DNA of 64,000 nucleotides, taken from positions 1,692,553 through 1,756,552 of the forward strand of contig NC_051093.1 of NCBI RefSeq assembly GCF_901709675.1. Direction: 5' to 3'. Made by a program: the position numbers and the translations under genes. Origin of the DNA: Syngnathus acus (lineage: Eukaryota > Chordata > Actinopteri > Syngnathiformes > Syngnathidae). Under the pieces are notes generated by a model. The model saw nothing but the letters and a program-made list of their open reading frames with translations. It searched no databases and was not told where the DNA came from. This document shows positions 12,930-24,950 of this stretch, one piece after another (within the stretch, counting starts at the first letter, position 1; every line of letters starts with the position of its first letter).

Positions 12930-15900
12930 CTCTGGATTTTTATTGAAGCTAATGCACTGCATTATATGTTTTGCTCGCGCAATGATTCCTCATTGATTTC
13001 TCTCGTGTCGCGTATGAGTGATGACGTCGACGCTCATTTTGCTTCTGAACCTTTCCAATATGCGTCAAAGGAGAAGCGCTTTAAAGTTTGCCTCAATTTG
13101 AGATGAAAACTTTTCATCTATCATTTGTATTATTTCATTCCCTCACCCATTTAGAATCTATGAGCAGAATCGATAATGAAATCAGTCGATGTGTGTTGAA
13201 ATTATTTTAGCAGCCGTTGCGCTACGCGTGTCTCGAATGCATTTCTTTCTTTGAGCCCGTCTATATGGGAATCACCTAATTCCTGCATGGCGTCGCTCAG
13301 ATGGCGTTCGGAGGGAAAATGAGGCGGAAACCACTTGAACCTGCGCCCCAGCGGCACCCAGCTTTATCATAACAAATGCTGACTGTACGTGTGATTATCG
13401 TGCTACGCCGCGACCCACCGTGCACCACCCTCCGCCTGTGGCGTCTGCATGCAATTAGGAGCCATTAGACGGCGAGGCCCTCTGAGTATGAATGCACAGC
13501 AGAATGAGTTCAAGACAAAATGACGGTCTGGATGGAAACGAATAATACGCCACCTATTATTAAGTCGTATCTGTGACCAGCATTGCGTCAGCTAGCTAAA
13601 ACACACACAAAGGTTGTGACATTAAATGGGTCTGATTGGAGGAGGGGCACAGGCTGATTGACCAACTGCAAAAAGCAATTTTGTTCCTTAAAACCGCACG
13701 AAATGAATGTCAGTTCATCTCTATCCATTTCGCTCTGTAGGCACACAGAAACTGCATTGGCATGGTCAGACAGGAACGCCTTCAGCGATTTACTTTCATT
13801 AAAATCCGAATCCATCATGCTCAAAGTTCGCTGGGACAGGTTCCGCCTCTGCCAGGAGTCTCACTAGGATGAGCACGGCAGGAAATGAGCTGATGTCAGT
13901 TGCAAAGGAGAGCTTCCGCTGTCTGTGCGCGTCACGCTGCTGCCATTAGCAACAATGAGCGACCACAAGCGCTTTTTCATAACTTGAAATTAGCGCTGAA
14001 ATCACATTGAGCGTCTCTCCTATCGTAATGTCAAGGCGCCATTCAAAGATGGATTACAAATTGATGTAGTCGTTACAAAAATCCCGCATGAGTACAAACG
14101 ACCTAAAATGTGTTGTCGCACTTTTTAGGGTTTGCAGGACTGTTCGCTTCCTTTATTTCTACACAATCCTAATAGTCAAACTCATTACACAGAGTCGAAT
14201 ATTCTTTATCCTCTGCAAAAAAAAAGACAAAGAAAAGCTGCTAAATCATTTTGAGAGAGGGCGTGTGTGTGTGTGGCACATAGTGTGGTGTACTTTATTC
14301 GGTCGTGAGTGACGACACGCGTTTGCGATGTTGCCAATGATGCGTCGTCGCATGGAGTCCCCAGCTGGGCCTCAGCGGGCCTGTGGGACATGGAGCGCTG
14401 ACGCAGCTTGCACTCCCCCGCCACTGGCAAAGTCAATAAACATGTGCGTGCGTGACAAGGGCATAAAATCTTTCCTTAATACTCCACTCGTCGTGGTGCA
14501 TTTCTTGATACCTCTCCTGATGGTGATGGAAATCACTTTGAATGCCGCATGCCGAGCCATTTGAAGAAAGTCTCATGTTTGCATTCGCAACGAGTATGAA
14601 GGACAAGTTGCTTGTTGTCAACATCGACGTGAGAAATGAATCTTTATCTGGAGCGTCTTTTGTATGCTTAACACATTATGGTTGTGGTTAAATAGTCTCT
14701 CATTGAAATCTAGTGAATGATCATGAAATGTCCAGTTTGGAGTTGCTGAGCGGCTTTGGAGGAGCATTTCGGCAGCCATCTCAGACACTCGTTTATAAAT
14801 GTACATTATAAATGTATATTTATAATTTTATATAATTTGAATTTATAAATGTAGGCAATGAAGAATTTGCCTATGAATTATTCACGACATCAGATTAATT
14901 CGTGCTGTACGAAACCTATGAAATCTAATGCTAATAAATCTATGAAATCTCAGTTGAAGCGTTTTTGTCGCATATTTGAAGCGAGGCCTAACAATTGTTT
15001 GTGTCCTTAGGTTCCGATGGCGGTTTGAGAACACGGCCTCTGTGAGGAGATCCTCCAACGAGCACGTGTCACATCAGCGGGGGCCGCGTGCTATTTTGCC
15101 TTTTTAGCACGATGTGCCGCCGCAGCTCCCCCAAGGGCACTCGCAAGCAATTCAAACCGTTTGCCCCTTTTCGGATGGGCCCTTGTGTTCTCTCACCATA
15201 TGAATAACACATCGCCGTCAGCTACGGCAGGGGGGGCCATACATATAGCCCGCGCTGTGGGGAGGACCTCCTAATCCAGGATTATTGCCCCAAACCTGCA
15301 GCCGGCTGGATTAAGAAAAAAGGTGGGGGGGGAGTTGTTGATTGGAAAAAGTGCAAAGTCAGCACGTTTTTCCCTGACCAGCTCAGGGGATTAAAGACCG
15401 GCCTTTTTCCTTGGCCGAGCCTCTGCGCGCCAAATATGGACACGGAGAAGAGGGCCGAGAGCTCAGTCGTGTTTGTGCTCGCCTCCTCGTCGGGGACGCT
15501 TCAATCATGTGCAGTCACCGCATCTTTAAGATTGTTGGCTTTTCCCCGTAATCGGGGGGGGGGGGGAGTCCTGAGTGTCCCATTAGGATAATTTACACAG
15601 CCGCGTGCTGACAAGTAAACACAAGAGACCCTCGTTGTCCTCCGCTCTTGTCATCTGCTTTGCGTTGGCCGCGCGCCGGCTTTGCGACGACAGCGGGCCC
15701 TGAGGAGCAAAGCGGCCGAAGCGACAAATGCCGCCGGGGGTGTCGGCGTGCAGCTGCAAACTGCCAGCTCTCGTTAGGCGTCGGGACACAACAGAGCCAC
15801 TAGGGAAGATCTTTCTTCTCTCAGGCTCGCCGCTTAGTTCAGCCACTCATCGGCCACTATTGATCGTAGATGAAGTTGATGGCTCTTAAAGCGTCCGCCA

Positions 15901-18333
15901 TACATGGTGGCCTGCTGCAGCTCAGCAGTCTTTTTTTGTTTTCTCACCCTCGCTTGCACTTTTATCTTGGTAAAGCCGCAATATTTGTTCCAGCAGGTGT
16001 ACCTAATATTGTGGCCGGTGTGCGAACGGGCTGTGTCAGACAGAACGGCAACCACATGCTATCGACTTGATGCAGACAAAGAGGCCATATTGGAATTGCC
16101 AGGTGCCTAATTTGGTCTTTGTTGCTGATAATTGAAAGCACTCATCCCTCCCCCCGTGCCGCCGAAAGGGAGACAGAGAGACGGACGGAGCATGGAGGAG
16201 GGGGGGGAGAATTGCCTTATAAGGCAGTCTGCAGTTGTGTGACGTCTCGTTCCCAGCTGCGTGCAAGTAGATGATGATACCGAGACGTAAAGACGGCGTC
16301 TCGCATCCATCCTGAGGAACGTTTCCATGATGATCGGTCTCATTGCGGCCAACCAAAATGTTAGCAACTGAATCAGACACCACCATAAACCAAAACCACA
16401 TTCCGAATCGTGCCGCAGTCCAACACAGCTTACTTGACGCGATCCACGTCCTCGTAGTACCGTCGAACGCATCGGTAGTGGCGGGAAAATGCACATCAAG
16501 CCGAGTGTGGTCCAAAAGACATCGCAATGCCCTACGAAGGTGTGCGGATATTGCTGCGGCCGGCCAATCAAAGGAGAGAAAAATACTGTCATCATCGAGG
16601 CCCTGTGAGGGGCAAGGTCAAATCTCATTCCAAGAACAATCATAATACTATTGTAGATTTTGAAAGGGACCCAATGAGGCCTGACAATCACTGGAGACTG
16701 TACTTAATTGTGCGTGCGTCTGTTTTCACATTTGGGACTGTGTGTTGTTTTATTGATTTCCCAATTACTCCTCTGCAGGGGGCTTTGTCACAAAGTGCGT
16801 GCGTGCCTGTGCGTATAAACTGGCAGGAGTGCAGAGGTGATGAATAGTGACAGAGTGCATGCTGCTGAGTCAGGTGGCGTGCATGCATGTGTGTATGCGT
16901 CTGTCTCCTCGGTATTCCTCCTCGTGATGTTGCCAAGCTTGCTTTACCCTCCTCTGTCCTTTTATGTGCCGTTCTAGCAGCATCCCTGCATCCCAGTGAG
17001 CCCCTCCCCCATCCAGACAGCTGGGCTGGACGTGTATGTGTGCGTGTGTGTGGCTTCCCAGCTGGGGGCAGCAGCAGGGAGGGATATTCTTTGGGGAAAT
17101 GGGAGACTGAGTATGCTGCTGCTGCTTGCTGCTGCTTGCTGCTGCTGCTGCTGCTGCTGCTGCCGCTGCTGCTCTTCTTTTGTGGCTGGCGCTCTTGTAC
17201 ATTCATTTCTTCAGGATTTTTCAATTGAATCTTGCCTCTATTGGCACAGAAAATATTGCACTCCACCTTTCACCCCTCCCCTCTTCCTCTCCCTCCTCCT
17301 GCCCACGATCTCTCCTGGATTTCTTGTTTTCTTTCTCCGTGCACTGCTACCACTTGATGTGTGCGTGTCGCCATAGTGCCAGCGTCTTTCCAGTCAAAAG
17401 CTGGGCCTCTGTCCTGTTCAAGCTTCTTTCAATTATTGCCCGATCATCTCCGAGGCGGCTTTTCCTCGTGCAAATATTTGCTCTTCATAAACATGCCGTC
17501 ATTAAGGTGTGTGTGTGTGTTTTGCATGTGGGTGGAAGCCACACCGCTGAAATGTTAATTGCGGCTCGGCGCGTACGTTCCTCCCTGACGCAAGAATCCA
17601 GCCAAGGGGGGCTCGGGCCGCGAACAGACGTCTGGGTCAGGAAGGGAGGGAGGGACAGAGGGCAGCCCAGAAGGAAAGGATACAAGCAGGAATAGTCTTC
17701 TCCAGCTCAAGAATGCTGCATGCATACTCGTGAAATCCTTCCTAAAGGGCATAAAAGTAATTTGTTGTCCTCCCGCTCTTGCTTTGGGCCTGTTTTTAAT
17801 TACCGCACTCTTCCATTTTCTCTTCAACATTGCGCTTAATGAAACATGTGTTAGCAATGTACTGTCACTGTCATTAAGGCCTTGCACACGGCAACAAAAA
17901 AAAGGAAATTCATTGTGAGTGGCAGAGAGACGCGAGAAGCGGTGATATTAGCTAGGAAGCTGTGAGAGTGGCGCTCAAAGGCCAAACGGTGTCTTGTGTT
18001 GCAATGTGGTGAACAGCAACAGCTTTGTTTTGGCTCAAGGAATGCAGCCAGGCAGGAAATGTCCTGGCACGGCTGGCACAACAACCAGCCAGCCGTACCA
18101 ATTTGCAAAGAAAACTTCAGCAATGATCCCCTTACCCAGAGAACATAAACAAAAATAATCATTGCTACATTGGTGCTGCTAACCCTGACCTTAAACCCAC
18201 AACCAAAGTGTGATTTCCTATTATGTGTGAAGCTAATGGCAGCTAGCGGTTGTTTTAGTGACAGTCAACTTGTCTCTCAGGTTCCCAGTCAGTCATGGGA
18301 GGGACGCGTCTCCTCAAGAGCTGCCATTAGCCA
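12930..18333. other. gene-poor intergenic stretch
   Basis: I see no supported gene. The stretch has an AT-rich patch with repeated TTATAAATGTA units at about 14790-14855, a poly-G tract near 15554-15567, and the CTG array listed separately. Open frames of 163 and 194 codons on the minus strand at 16036-16691 overlap one another and show no domain. Unique-looking sequence at about 15000-15840 could hold conserved regulatory DNA serving tbc1d16 or cbx4, but conservation cannot be judged from one sequence. Confidence 0.4.
17114..17174 (+). repeat. (CTG)n trinucleotide repeat
   Basis: An imperfect CTG/CAG array of about 60 bp carries CTTG and CCG interruptions. It is open in several frames, encoding poly-Leu, poly-Cys, poly-Ala, or poly-Ser and poly-Gln on the other strand. 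This produces artefactual open frames rather than a gene. Confidence 0.9.
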
Positions 18334-18341
18334 TGCATGTG

Positions 18342-19011
18342 TAGGGTGACCAGACGTCCTCTTTTTCCCGGACATGTCCTACTTTTGAGACCTAAAAAAA
18401 ATCTGCGGGGGGAATTTCATAATCATCCGGAATTTTGTTCAACTGCCTCAAACATAATACATGTACAGTACATAGTCAATAGAATTGCCACTCCGTTCCA
18501 TTTCACTCAATTCCAGGTTTCTTTGTATTGTTCGCAAATACGTCACGCCCTTCTCCTCAAATCTAGTCACTTTGCTAGGAAGTAGGGTGGGCCTGCCAGT
18601 CTACACCGAGTGTTTACAAGCAATGCCAAAACGAAGATGCACGTTCACAGCGGAGTTGAATAAAAAATTCCTGTGCTTTCGCCAGGGTCTTGATCCGAAT
18701 GAAGCTGAGTGCTTGACATGTAAAGCAGGCACTTACGTATCTGTGGCAAATAAAGGTGCCAACGACCTCCAGGCACACATAAACACTTAGTGTACCACTA
18801 TAAAACTCAAAAATGTCAGTGTACATATGTTTTTGTTAGTGTAAATATGTTTTTGTTATCGTGCATATGTTGTTTTGTGTTATTCGGGCAAATAAATGCA
18901 ATTGCTATACAGATACCGTGTCATTTGTGTCATAACAAACACCGATGACCCCCCCCACACACACACAAAAAAGGCGTCCTCCTTTTCAGAAACCCAAATC
19001 TAGTCACCCTA
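18342..19011 (+). mobile_element. hAT-type element with 8-bp target duplication
   Basis: The left end is TAGGGTGACCAGA (18342-18354) and the right end TCTAGTCACCCTA (18999-19011). They are inverted repeats with a single mismatch. Both sides are flanked by TGCATGTG (18334-18341 and 19012-19019), a perfect 8-bp target duplication diagnostic of hAT-superfamily insertion. At 670 bp it is too short to encode a transposase and is non-autonomous or internally deleted. It carries a small BED-finger-like ORF. The ends and duplication are seen directly; the superfamily follows from the 8-bp duplication. Confidence 0.88.
18623..18790 (+). CDS. small BED-finger-like ORF inside the hAT element
   Basis: This is a 55-codon open frame starting MPKRRCTFTAELNKKF. 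It contains the pair ECLTC and then QAHINT, spaced like the CxxC...HxxxH zinc-binding pattern of BED fingers that sit at the N-terminus of hAT transposases; here the last histidine is replaced. It is probably the surviving first transposase exon. There is no evidence for host use. Coding status is uncertain because the rest of the transposase is absent. Confidence 0.45.
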   Translation: MPKRRCTFTAELNKKFLCFRQGLDPNEAECLTCKAGTYVSVANKGANDLQAHINT

Positions 19012-19019
19012 TGCATGTG

Positions 19020-20142
19020 GCGTGTTTGTTTTGCATGCTATAGTTACACGTGTTGCTGTCTCCATCAAACACCTCGCTATTATCCATAATCATGTGCCAA
19101 GCCACAAGCGTCTGACACATCACTTGTGTTTACATCCTCTAATGAGATGTCATCTCTCCCTCGCTTTGCACAGGTGAATCACCCCGCAGTCTCTTTGTCT
19201 CTGGTGTCCTTTATCACTCCCAGACAGGAGAAGCTGGCTCCGTGAATATGATTTCTGGCATTCGAGCCACAGTTCTCTGACTCCGTACTTTTCAGAAGTT
19301 CTTTTGCAACATTGTCTTTTCAAGTGTGCATTCAAAGCAGCTGAAGACTGAGTGACAAGCAAAGATGGCCGCCGCCATGCACAGTGGCGATAAGGTGACG
19401 GCTTCACCTTCCTCCTGCATGTTTGTTGCAGCGAGAGTCTTGTTAACAATGTTGCCTTCTGTTCATTCATCCTAACCCTCAACTTTTTTTTTTTTTTGAT
19501 GGCGCCGTCTTGAGTGGTGCAGTGTTTTTTCACTCCTTTTCGCTTTATTTTCATCTTTCCTCGTTTCTCTTTCTTTTTTACTGGAATGTTGGCCCGTAAT
19601 GATGTTTGGCCACGGTCAGGCAATCCCAGGTTCAACCGTCCATTCGGTCCATGCCAGTGCCTTCTACTCGCATCTCGGCGTATGCAAGATCGGCTCGGCA
19701 TGGACAGATATTTTTCCTGTGCATCGGTCGGGAACAGCCTGACTCAGCGACAGCCGTCCTGCTCACCTGGCCAGTGCTCCCGCGCCTTGGCCTCGCAGTG
19801 GCGACCCCTGTGAGAGGTCCACTCCCTCGTGCTTGTTGGACCCTGGATGTGGCCGACCTTCGCCGTCCGTGCCTGCCCCGTTGTGACGACGCACACCATC
19901 TGCATCTGAGTCCCCCAGGACGCTGCTCACAGGTTTGCCTGTTTTGTGTTTTCACACTCGTTGGTTTTCTTTTGTGGCGCCGTTGTGAGTGGCAGCCTTT
20001 TCTAGAAGCTTATTGAGTTGCGCGCATGTCATCAGTATGTCTTTTATACAGTGGTGGTTCTACACTGAATTACTGTAATTTTTATGAGAAAAAAAGCTTA
20101 CAAGTCAGGTAAGTATACCCCTGGACTACATGAATCCAATGG
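19020..20142. other. intergenic sequence, no gene seen
   Basis: The stretch is of mixed composition with a poly-T run near 19483-19497. Open frames at 19150-19701 (minus) and 19606-20016 (plus) overlap in opposite senses and contain no recognisable domain or splice-compatible neighbour. Nothing is supported. Confidence 0.4.
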
Positions 20143-20232
20143 TCCATCCATCCATCCATCCATCCATCCATCCATCCATCCATCCATCCATCCATCCATC
20201 CATCCATCCATCCATCCATCCATCCATCCATC
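20143..20232. repeat. (CATC)n array, probable 3' tail of the adjacent LINE
   Basis: About 90 bp of nearly pure CATC units. On the minus strand this reads (GATG)n directly after the LINE 3' end (AAGCGGGAGAAGATGG), so it is best explained as an expanded retrotransposon tail rather than an independent microsatellite. Confidence 0.85.
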
Positions 20233-20575
20233 TTCTCCCGCTTATCCGGGGTCGGGTCGCAGCAGCCGACGCTGCACCGATCCGCCCGCCTCGCTTGTGA
20301 ACAAGACCCCAAGATACTTGAACTCCTCCACTTGGGGCAGGATCTCATCCCCGATCCGGAGAGGGCATTCCACCCTTTTCCAACTGAGTAATATGGACTC
20401 AGATTTGGAGGCGCTGATCCTCATCCCGACCGCTTGGCTGCGAACCGCTCCAGTGAGAGCTGGAGATCATGGCTTGATGAAGCCAACAGCACCACGTTGT
20501 CTGCATAAAGCAGGGACGCAATGATGAGGTCCCCAAACCGAACACCCTCAACACCTCGGCTGCGCCTAGAAATTC
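20233..20575 (-). mobile_element. LINE reverse-transcriptase 3' remnant
   Basis: Minus-strand translation gives pieces typical of fish non-LTR reverse transcriptases. There is an active-site-like [10 protein letters not shown] (about 20500-20470; the canonical motif is (Y/F)ADD), then [14 protein letters not shown]. After a frame break at about 20430 comes MRISASKSE and then [17 protein letters not shown]. The sequence then falls straight into a conserved 3' end and the GATG array. It is 5'-truncated, frameshifted and has YADN in place of YADD, so it is dead. The clade was not determined. Confidence 0.75.
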
Positions 20576-20724
20576 TGTCCATAAAAGTTATAAACTGAAT
20601 CCAATGGTCACTACATCAAAATATGACATTCCAAAGATGCAGCTTGAGGCACGATGGTACGATGGTGGGATACCTTCTGACCGGCGCGGGCCACACAAAT
20701 GGCCACGCAGCGGGATGCCAAACA

Positions 20725-20798
20725 TACACAAACAAACACACACACAAACACACACACATGCACACACACACACAAACGCACACACAAACACACACGCA
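20725..20798. repeat. imperfect (CA)n
   Basis: An interrupted CA dinucleotide tract with AAC and ATG breaks, lying about 135 bp from the long TG tract and in inverted sense to it. Confidence 0.9.
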
Positions 20799-20929
20799 CT
20801 CGTGCAGATGTCGTCTTCTGCAGCGCATAGGTGTGACAATAATCTAACACTTTGGAACCGCGGATTTAAAAACAGGAGCAGCACTCACACTTTCACCAGT
20901 TTCTTGCTCAATGTTACTTCGCGCCTTCA

Positions 20930-20931
<2 letters not shown>

Positions 20932-21017
<86 letters not shown>

Positions 21018-21035
21018 GTGTGTGCGTGTGTGTGT
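20932..21035. repeat. (TG)n microsatellite
   Basis: About 100 bp of TG dinucleotides, pure for the first 80 bp and then with CG interruptions. Z-DNA prone. Confidence 0.95.
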
Positions 21036-22522
21036 TAGACATGTGCAGGTGTGAGCTAACAATAAACGCAGCTGTCTGCTTTGGCCTTTTTGTTGCTCCA
21101 GATCACACGTCAAATTTGAGGCACCGGGGCCCGGGGATTCGGCCCGCCACATCCATCAAATTTATGTTTCAGAACTCACTAAATTAGGACTAAATTAGTA
21201 GAAAAAAAAATCTTTTTTGGCAATCACGAGTTTTATACCAAAATATTTAAAGTATTTACATCGTTTCCCATTTCAAATTCCACCTGCCGTTAACTATATA
21301 AAACTAACAATCTGTAATAATATGATGGATGAGGTTATTGTACATTTTCTCATGACTGCATGGATAAAATTGTCAATACGATGCCATAGGGTGATTATTT
21401 CAAGGCTTAAATGAAGGAAGATTCCTGAATGGTCCATTTTGTTGATGGATACTTCCGGATAATAAAACTGGATGAAGCCGCAGGGTCGGCGTACAAAACC
21501 CTCGAGAGTCAAACACAGCTTGTCTTCAACTTATCGATTGAAATGACCAAAAGAACAAAGCGTGCGTTATTGACGGCCGCTCACACAAAGTCTCATTGAA
21601 AACTCTAAACTATCGGCAAAAAAAACAACAGAGGGAAGGGTGTCGGTATCAAGGGGGGGGGGGGGTGTTCACCCTCAGAGCTGTAGTTGGAGATGACGAA
21701 TTCAGACAAATAACCCCACCCTTTTGGAAGTTTTATTACGTTTGCAATAACACAATTCAAGTGGTTCAGGCATAGAGCCCAGGGAGACAACTTTGTTTGG
21801 TTGTGAATCTAAAGCCCATACGTCTTCATGTCAGATCATGTTTTCACGTCTAGGGCATGTCGAAATTTTGTTCCCCATAGGGGCATTTGAGGGCTGACCT
21901 CACATTAGAAGAAGAAGCCCGATTCCCATTTTGACGCGGCGCGTCATCCATCTCACGTTGACCTCCATTGTCGCGCGCTGCGTTTAAATGACAGTGATAC
22001 ATATGCCGCATTGCAAAGACAAAGGCTTTGACAACCCCCCCCCCACACTTCCGCCCCCATTTGGTGTGCACGTACAAAAATATGACGTTTTAAGAGTGAA
22101 TTCTTTGCTTTGGCATCTGGATGGGTCGAGGACCACAGTTCCCATTAAAATGCACTTGGGGGGAAAATGAAATTTGGCAGAGCGGGCTTGTAATCATCTC
22201 TCGTTCCCTCTCAGTTTTATCTGCAGAGGATTTGGAGGATCCCCCCTCCCCCGTAGCATGCATTAATATTCATAGACAAAATTCCCAGCTTGTTGTGTTG
22301 CCGCCTGTAGCGCTCTCACTTCAGAATGTAAAATATGGCCGGCAGCCTGTGTGCGTGTCTACGTGTGTACGTATCTACGTGTCTACGTGTCTACGTGTGT
22401 GTATGACGAGGCCGTTAGGATTTTCATACGCCGCTCGTGCACATCAACCTTTCAACCTTGTTTTGGAACCCATGCGCTCATTCCAAATGTATATTATGTT
22501 TCGCTAAATGCCAACGATAACA
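21036..22522. other. intergenic sequence, no gene seen
   Basis: Short poly-G/C runs at 21653-21666 and 22028-22036, and a block of TCTACGTGTCTACG-type repeats at about 22357-22400. No open frame shows family features. Confidence 0.4.

Positions 22523-22598
<76 letters not shown>
22523..22598. repeat. (CA)n microsatellite, left part split by a Tc1-like insertion
   Basis: CA units run up to the left end of the Tc1-like element. CA units resume just beyond its right end (about 24056-24080), so one CA/TA tract was probably the insertion target. Confidence 0.9.
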
Positions 22599-22602
<4 letters not shown>

Positions 22603-24052
22603 GGACTGTCTCAGAAAATTAGAATATTGTGGTAAAGTTCTTTATTTTCTGTAATGCAATTAAAAAAACAAAAATATCATACATTCTGGATTCATTACAA
22701 ATCAACTGAAATATTGCAAGACTTTTATTATTTTAATATTGCTGATTATGGCATACAGCTTAAGAAAACTCAAATATCCAATCTCAGAATATTAGAATAT
22801 TTCCTCAGGCCAAGAAAAAAAAAAGATTTATAACAGCAAAACAAAATCAAACATTTGAAAATGTCCATTAATGCAGTCAGTACTTGGTTGGGAATCTTTT
22901 TACACGAATTACTGCATCAATGCGGCGTGGCATGGACCCTGTGGCATTGCTGAGGTGTTATGGATGCCCAGGATGCTTCAATAGCGGCCTTTAGGTCATT
23001 TGCATTGTTGGGTCTGGTGTCTTTCAGCTTCTTCTTCACAATACCCCACAGATTATCTATGGGGTTCAGGTCAGGGGAATTGGCAGGCCAATCGAGGACA
23101 GTAATGCCATGGTCAGTACACCATTTACTGGTGGTTTTGGCACTGTGGGCAGGTGCCAGATCGTGCTGGAAAATGAAATCATCATCTCCATAGAGCTTTT
23201 CAGCAGACGGAAGCATGTAGTGCTCTAAAATCTGCATTTACTCTAGATTTGATGAAACACAGTGGACCAACACCAGCAGCTGACATGGCTCCCCAAACCA
23301 TCGCTGACTGTGGGAACTTCACACTGGATTTCAAGCAACTTGGATTTTGCTCCTCTCCAGCCTTTCTCCAGACTCTGGCGCCTTGACTTCCAAATGAAAT
23401 ACAAAACTTGCTTTCGTCTGAAAAGAGGACTTTGGACCACTCTGCAACTGTCCAGTGCTTCTTTTCCATAGCCCAAGTCAGACGCTCCTTCCGTTGTCTT
23501 GAGTTCAGAAGTTGCTTGACCATGGGAATACGGCTATTGTAGCCCATTTCCCAGACACGTCTGTGAACAGTGGCTTTTGATACCGAGACTCCAGCTTCAG
23601 TCCACTGTCTTTGAAGCTCCCCCAAATTCTGGAAGCGACTCTTCTTCACAATGCTGTTAAGGGTGCGGTCATCTCTCATGGTTGTGCAGCGTTTCCTACC
23701 ACATTTCCCCCTTCCAACAGACGTTTTGTGGATGTGCTTTGAAACTGCACTCTGTGAACAGCTTGCTCTTTGAGAAATTTCTTTTTGTGTCTTACCCTCC
23801 TGATGGAGGGTGTCAATGATGGTCCTCTGGACAGCAGTCAGATCAGGAGTCTTCCCCATACTTGTGATTTAGTTTACTGAACCAAGCTGTGTGGTTTTCA
23901 AGGCTAAGGAAACCCTTGCAGGTGTTTAGAGTTAATTAGACGATTCAAGTGATTAGTTGAATACCCTACTAGTTTACTTTTTCATGATATTCTAATATTT
24001 TGAGATAGTTTATATCTTCTTCTTCTTAATATTTTCTGAGACAAGCCTGTAT
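22599..24052 (-). mobile_element. Tc1/mariner-like transposon, decayed
   Basis: Left terminus TACAGGACTGTCTCAGAAAA at 22599 and right terminus ending TTCTGAGACAAGCCTGTA at about 24052 form inverted repeats flanked by TA. Further inward the ATTAGAATAT blocks are again inverted copies (about 22618 and 23990), with a TTCTTCTTCTTAATA insertion on the right. The length of about 1.45 kb and a single minus-strand transposase fit the family. It sits in a CA/TA tract, as expected for TA-targeting elements. Confidence 0.9.
22877..23859 (-). pseudogene. Tc1-like transposase, two frameshifts
   Basis: The frame starts MGKTPDLTAVQRTIID with an N-terminal helix-turn-helix (CSQSAVSKHIHK). It continues through VLFSDESKF (first catalytic Asp) and FQHDLAPAH (second Asp) to SPDLNPIDNLW, where the usual third catalytic Glu is Asp. 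The frame breaks near 23232 (after KSRVNAD) and again near 22930, close to the C-terminus, which in the third frame ends at a stop at 22877. The two frameshifts and the E-to-D change make it almost certainly inactive. Confidence 0.92.
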
Positions 24053-24085
24053 ATATACACACACACACACACATATACACGTGAC

Positions 24086-24800
24086 GCTTTCAGTTGCTGT
24101 CTGAAATGGGTTGGCTCTCGCTCGTTCTGTTTTGCCTGTGTATTGATTTGCCATTATGTGGCATGAGGGGGAAAATCCATGGCTCTCCTTTTAAATAAGC
24201 ATCACACGAGGATAAGAGAGAGATATCACGGACAAAGCGTATCGAATGGAAAGACGCGGGACACGGTGTGGAAGTCAAGCAATCTCCTCAGTGCCTCTTG
24301 CACTGGTTTAAGACGAGGCTTGTGAATTATGTTAAACTTTGCTGAAGCAGGCTTTTTTCCGTTTTAACCGCATCTGGCTTCTTTGTAGTACTGCGAATGA
24401 AAATTTGCATGTATTTGTATTAGTCAGGATCGATGTAATTCCATCTCTGTTGCTGTTTGCGCTTGACTGTGAAACCAAAAACGTAGGACGACAACACTTC
24501 ACTAACCAAGACGGACGCGTGATCAGGCCGCTGGCAAATGATGTGCCGGGAGAATTTTGTAAGCCGGCTGCTGCTGGTTGTCAGTAAAATGGGCGTCTGT
24601 CACTGACGGGGGGGACAAGAGCTTTGAAATGGACAAACAAAAAAAACCTCAATCATTTACTGTGTTTTAGAGAGTGCAGCCAAGAGAACAGCTCTAAAAT
24701 TAAAAGAATGTGATGTTGGGAGTACGTTGAGCTAATTTTATAAAAGAAATCCTGCAATCCTGTTTATAAATGTAAAAGTGCTTTTTGTCTGCAAAATATT
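24086..24800. other. intergenic sequence, no gene seen
   Basis: Unremarkable AT-leaning sequence between the Tc1-like element and the next microsatellite. No supported gene or repeat. Confidence 0.4.
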
Positions 24801-24881
24801 CACACACTCTCACTCACTCACTCACTCACTCACTCACTCACTCACTCACGCACGCACACACGCACACACACACGCACACAC

Positions 24882-24943
<62 letters not shown>
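24801..24943. repeat. compound (CTCA)n-(CA)n microsatellite
   Basis: About 40 bp of CTCA units grade through CACG-interrupted CA into a pure CA tract of about 55 bp, followed by a G run. Confidence 0.93.
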
Positions 24944-24945
<2 letters not shown>

Positions 24946-24950
24946 GGGGG

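Noticed and set aside
16036-16691. Two overlapping minus-strand open frames of 163 and 194 codons
   Set aside because: They use different frames over the same DNA, have no family features, no splice-compatible partners and low-complexity stretches.
16870-17266. Frames rich in Ser, Ala, Gln or Leu
   Set aside because: They are produced by the CTG repeat in all frames.
20604-21187. Cys/Val- and Thr/His-rich open frames
   Set aside because: They are translations of the CA/TG microsatellites.
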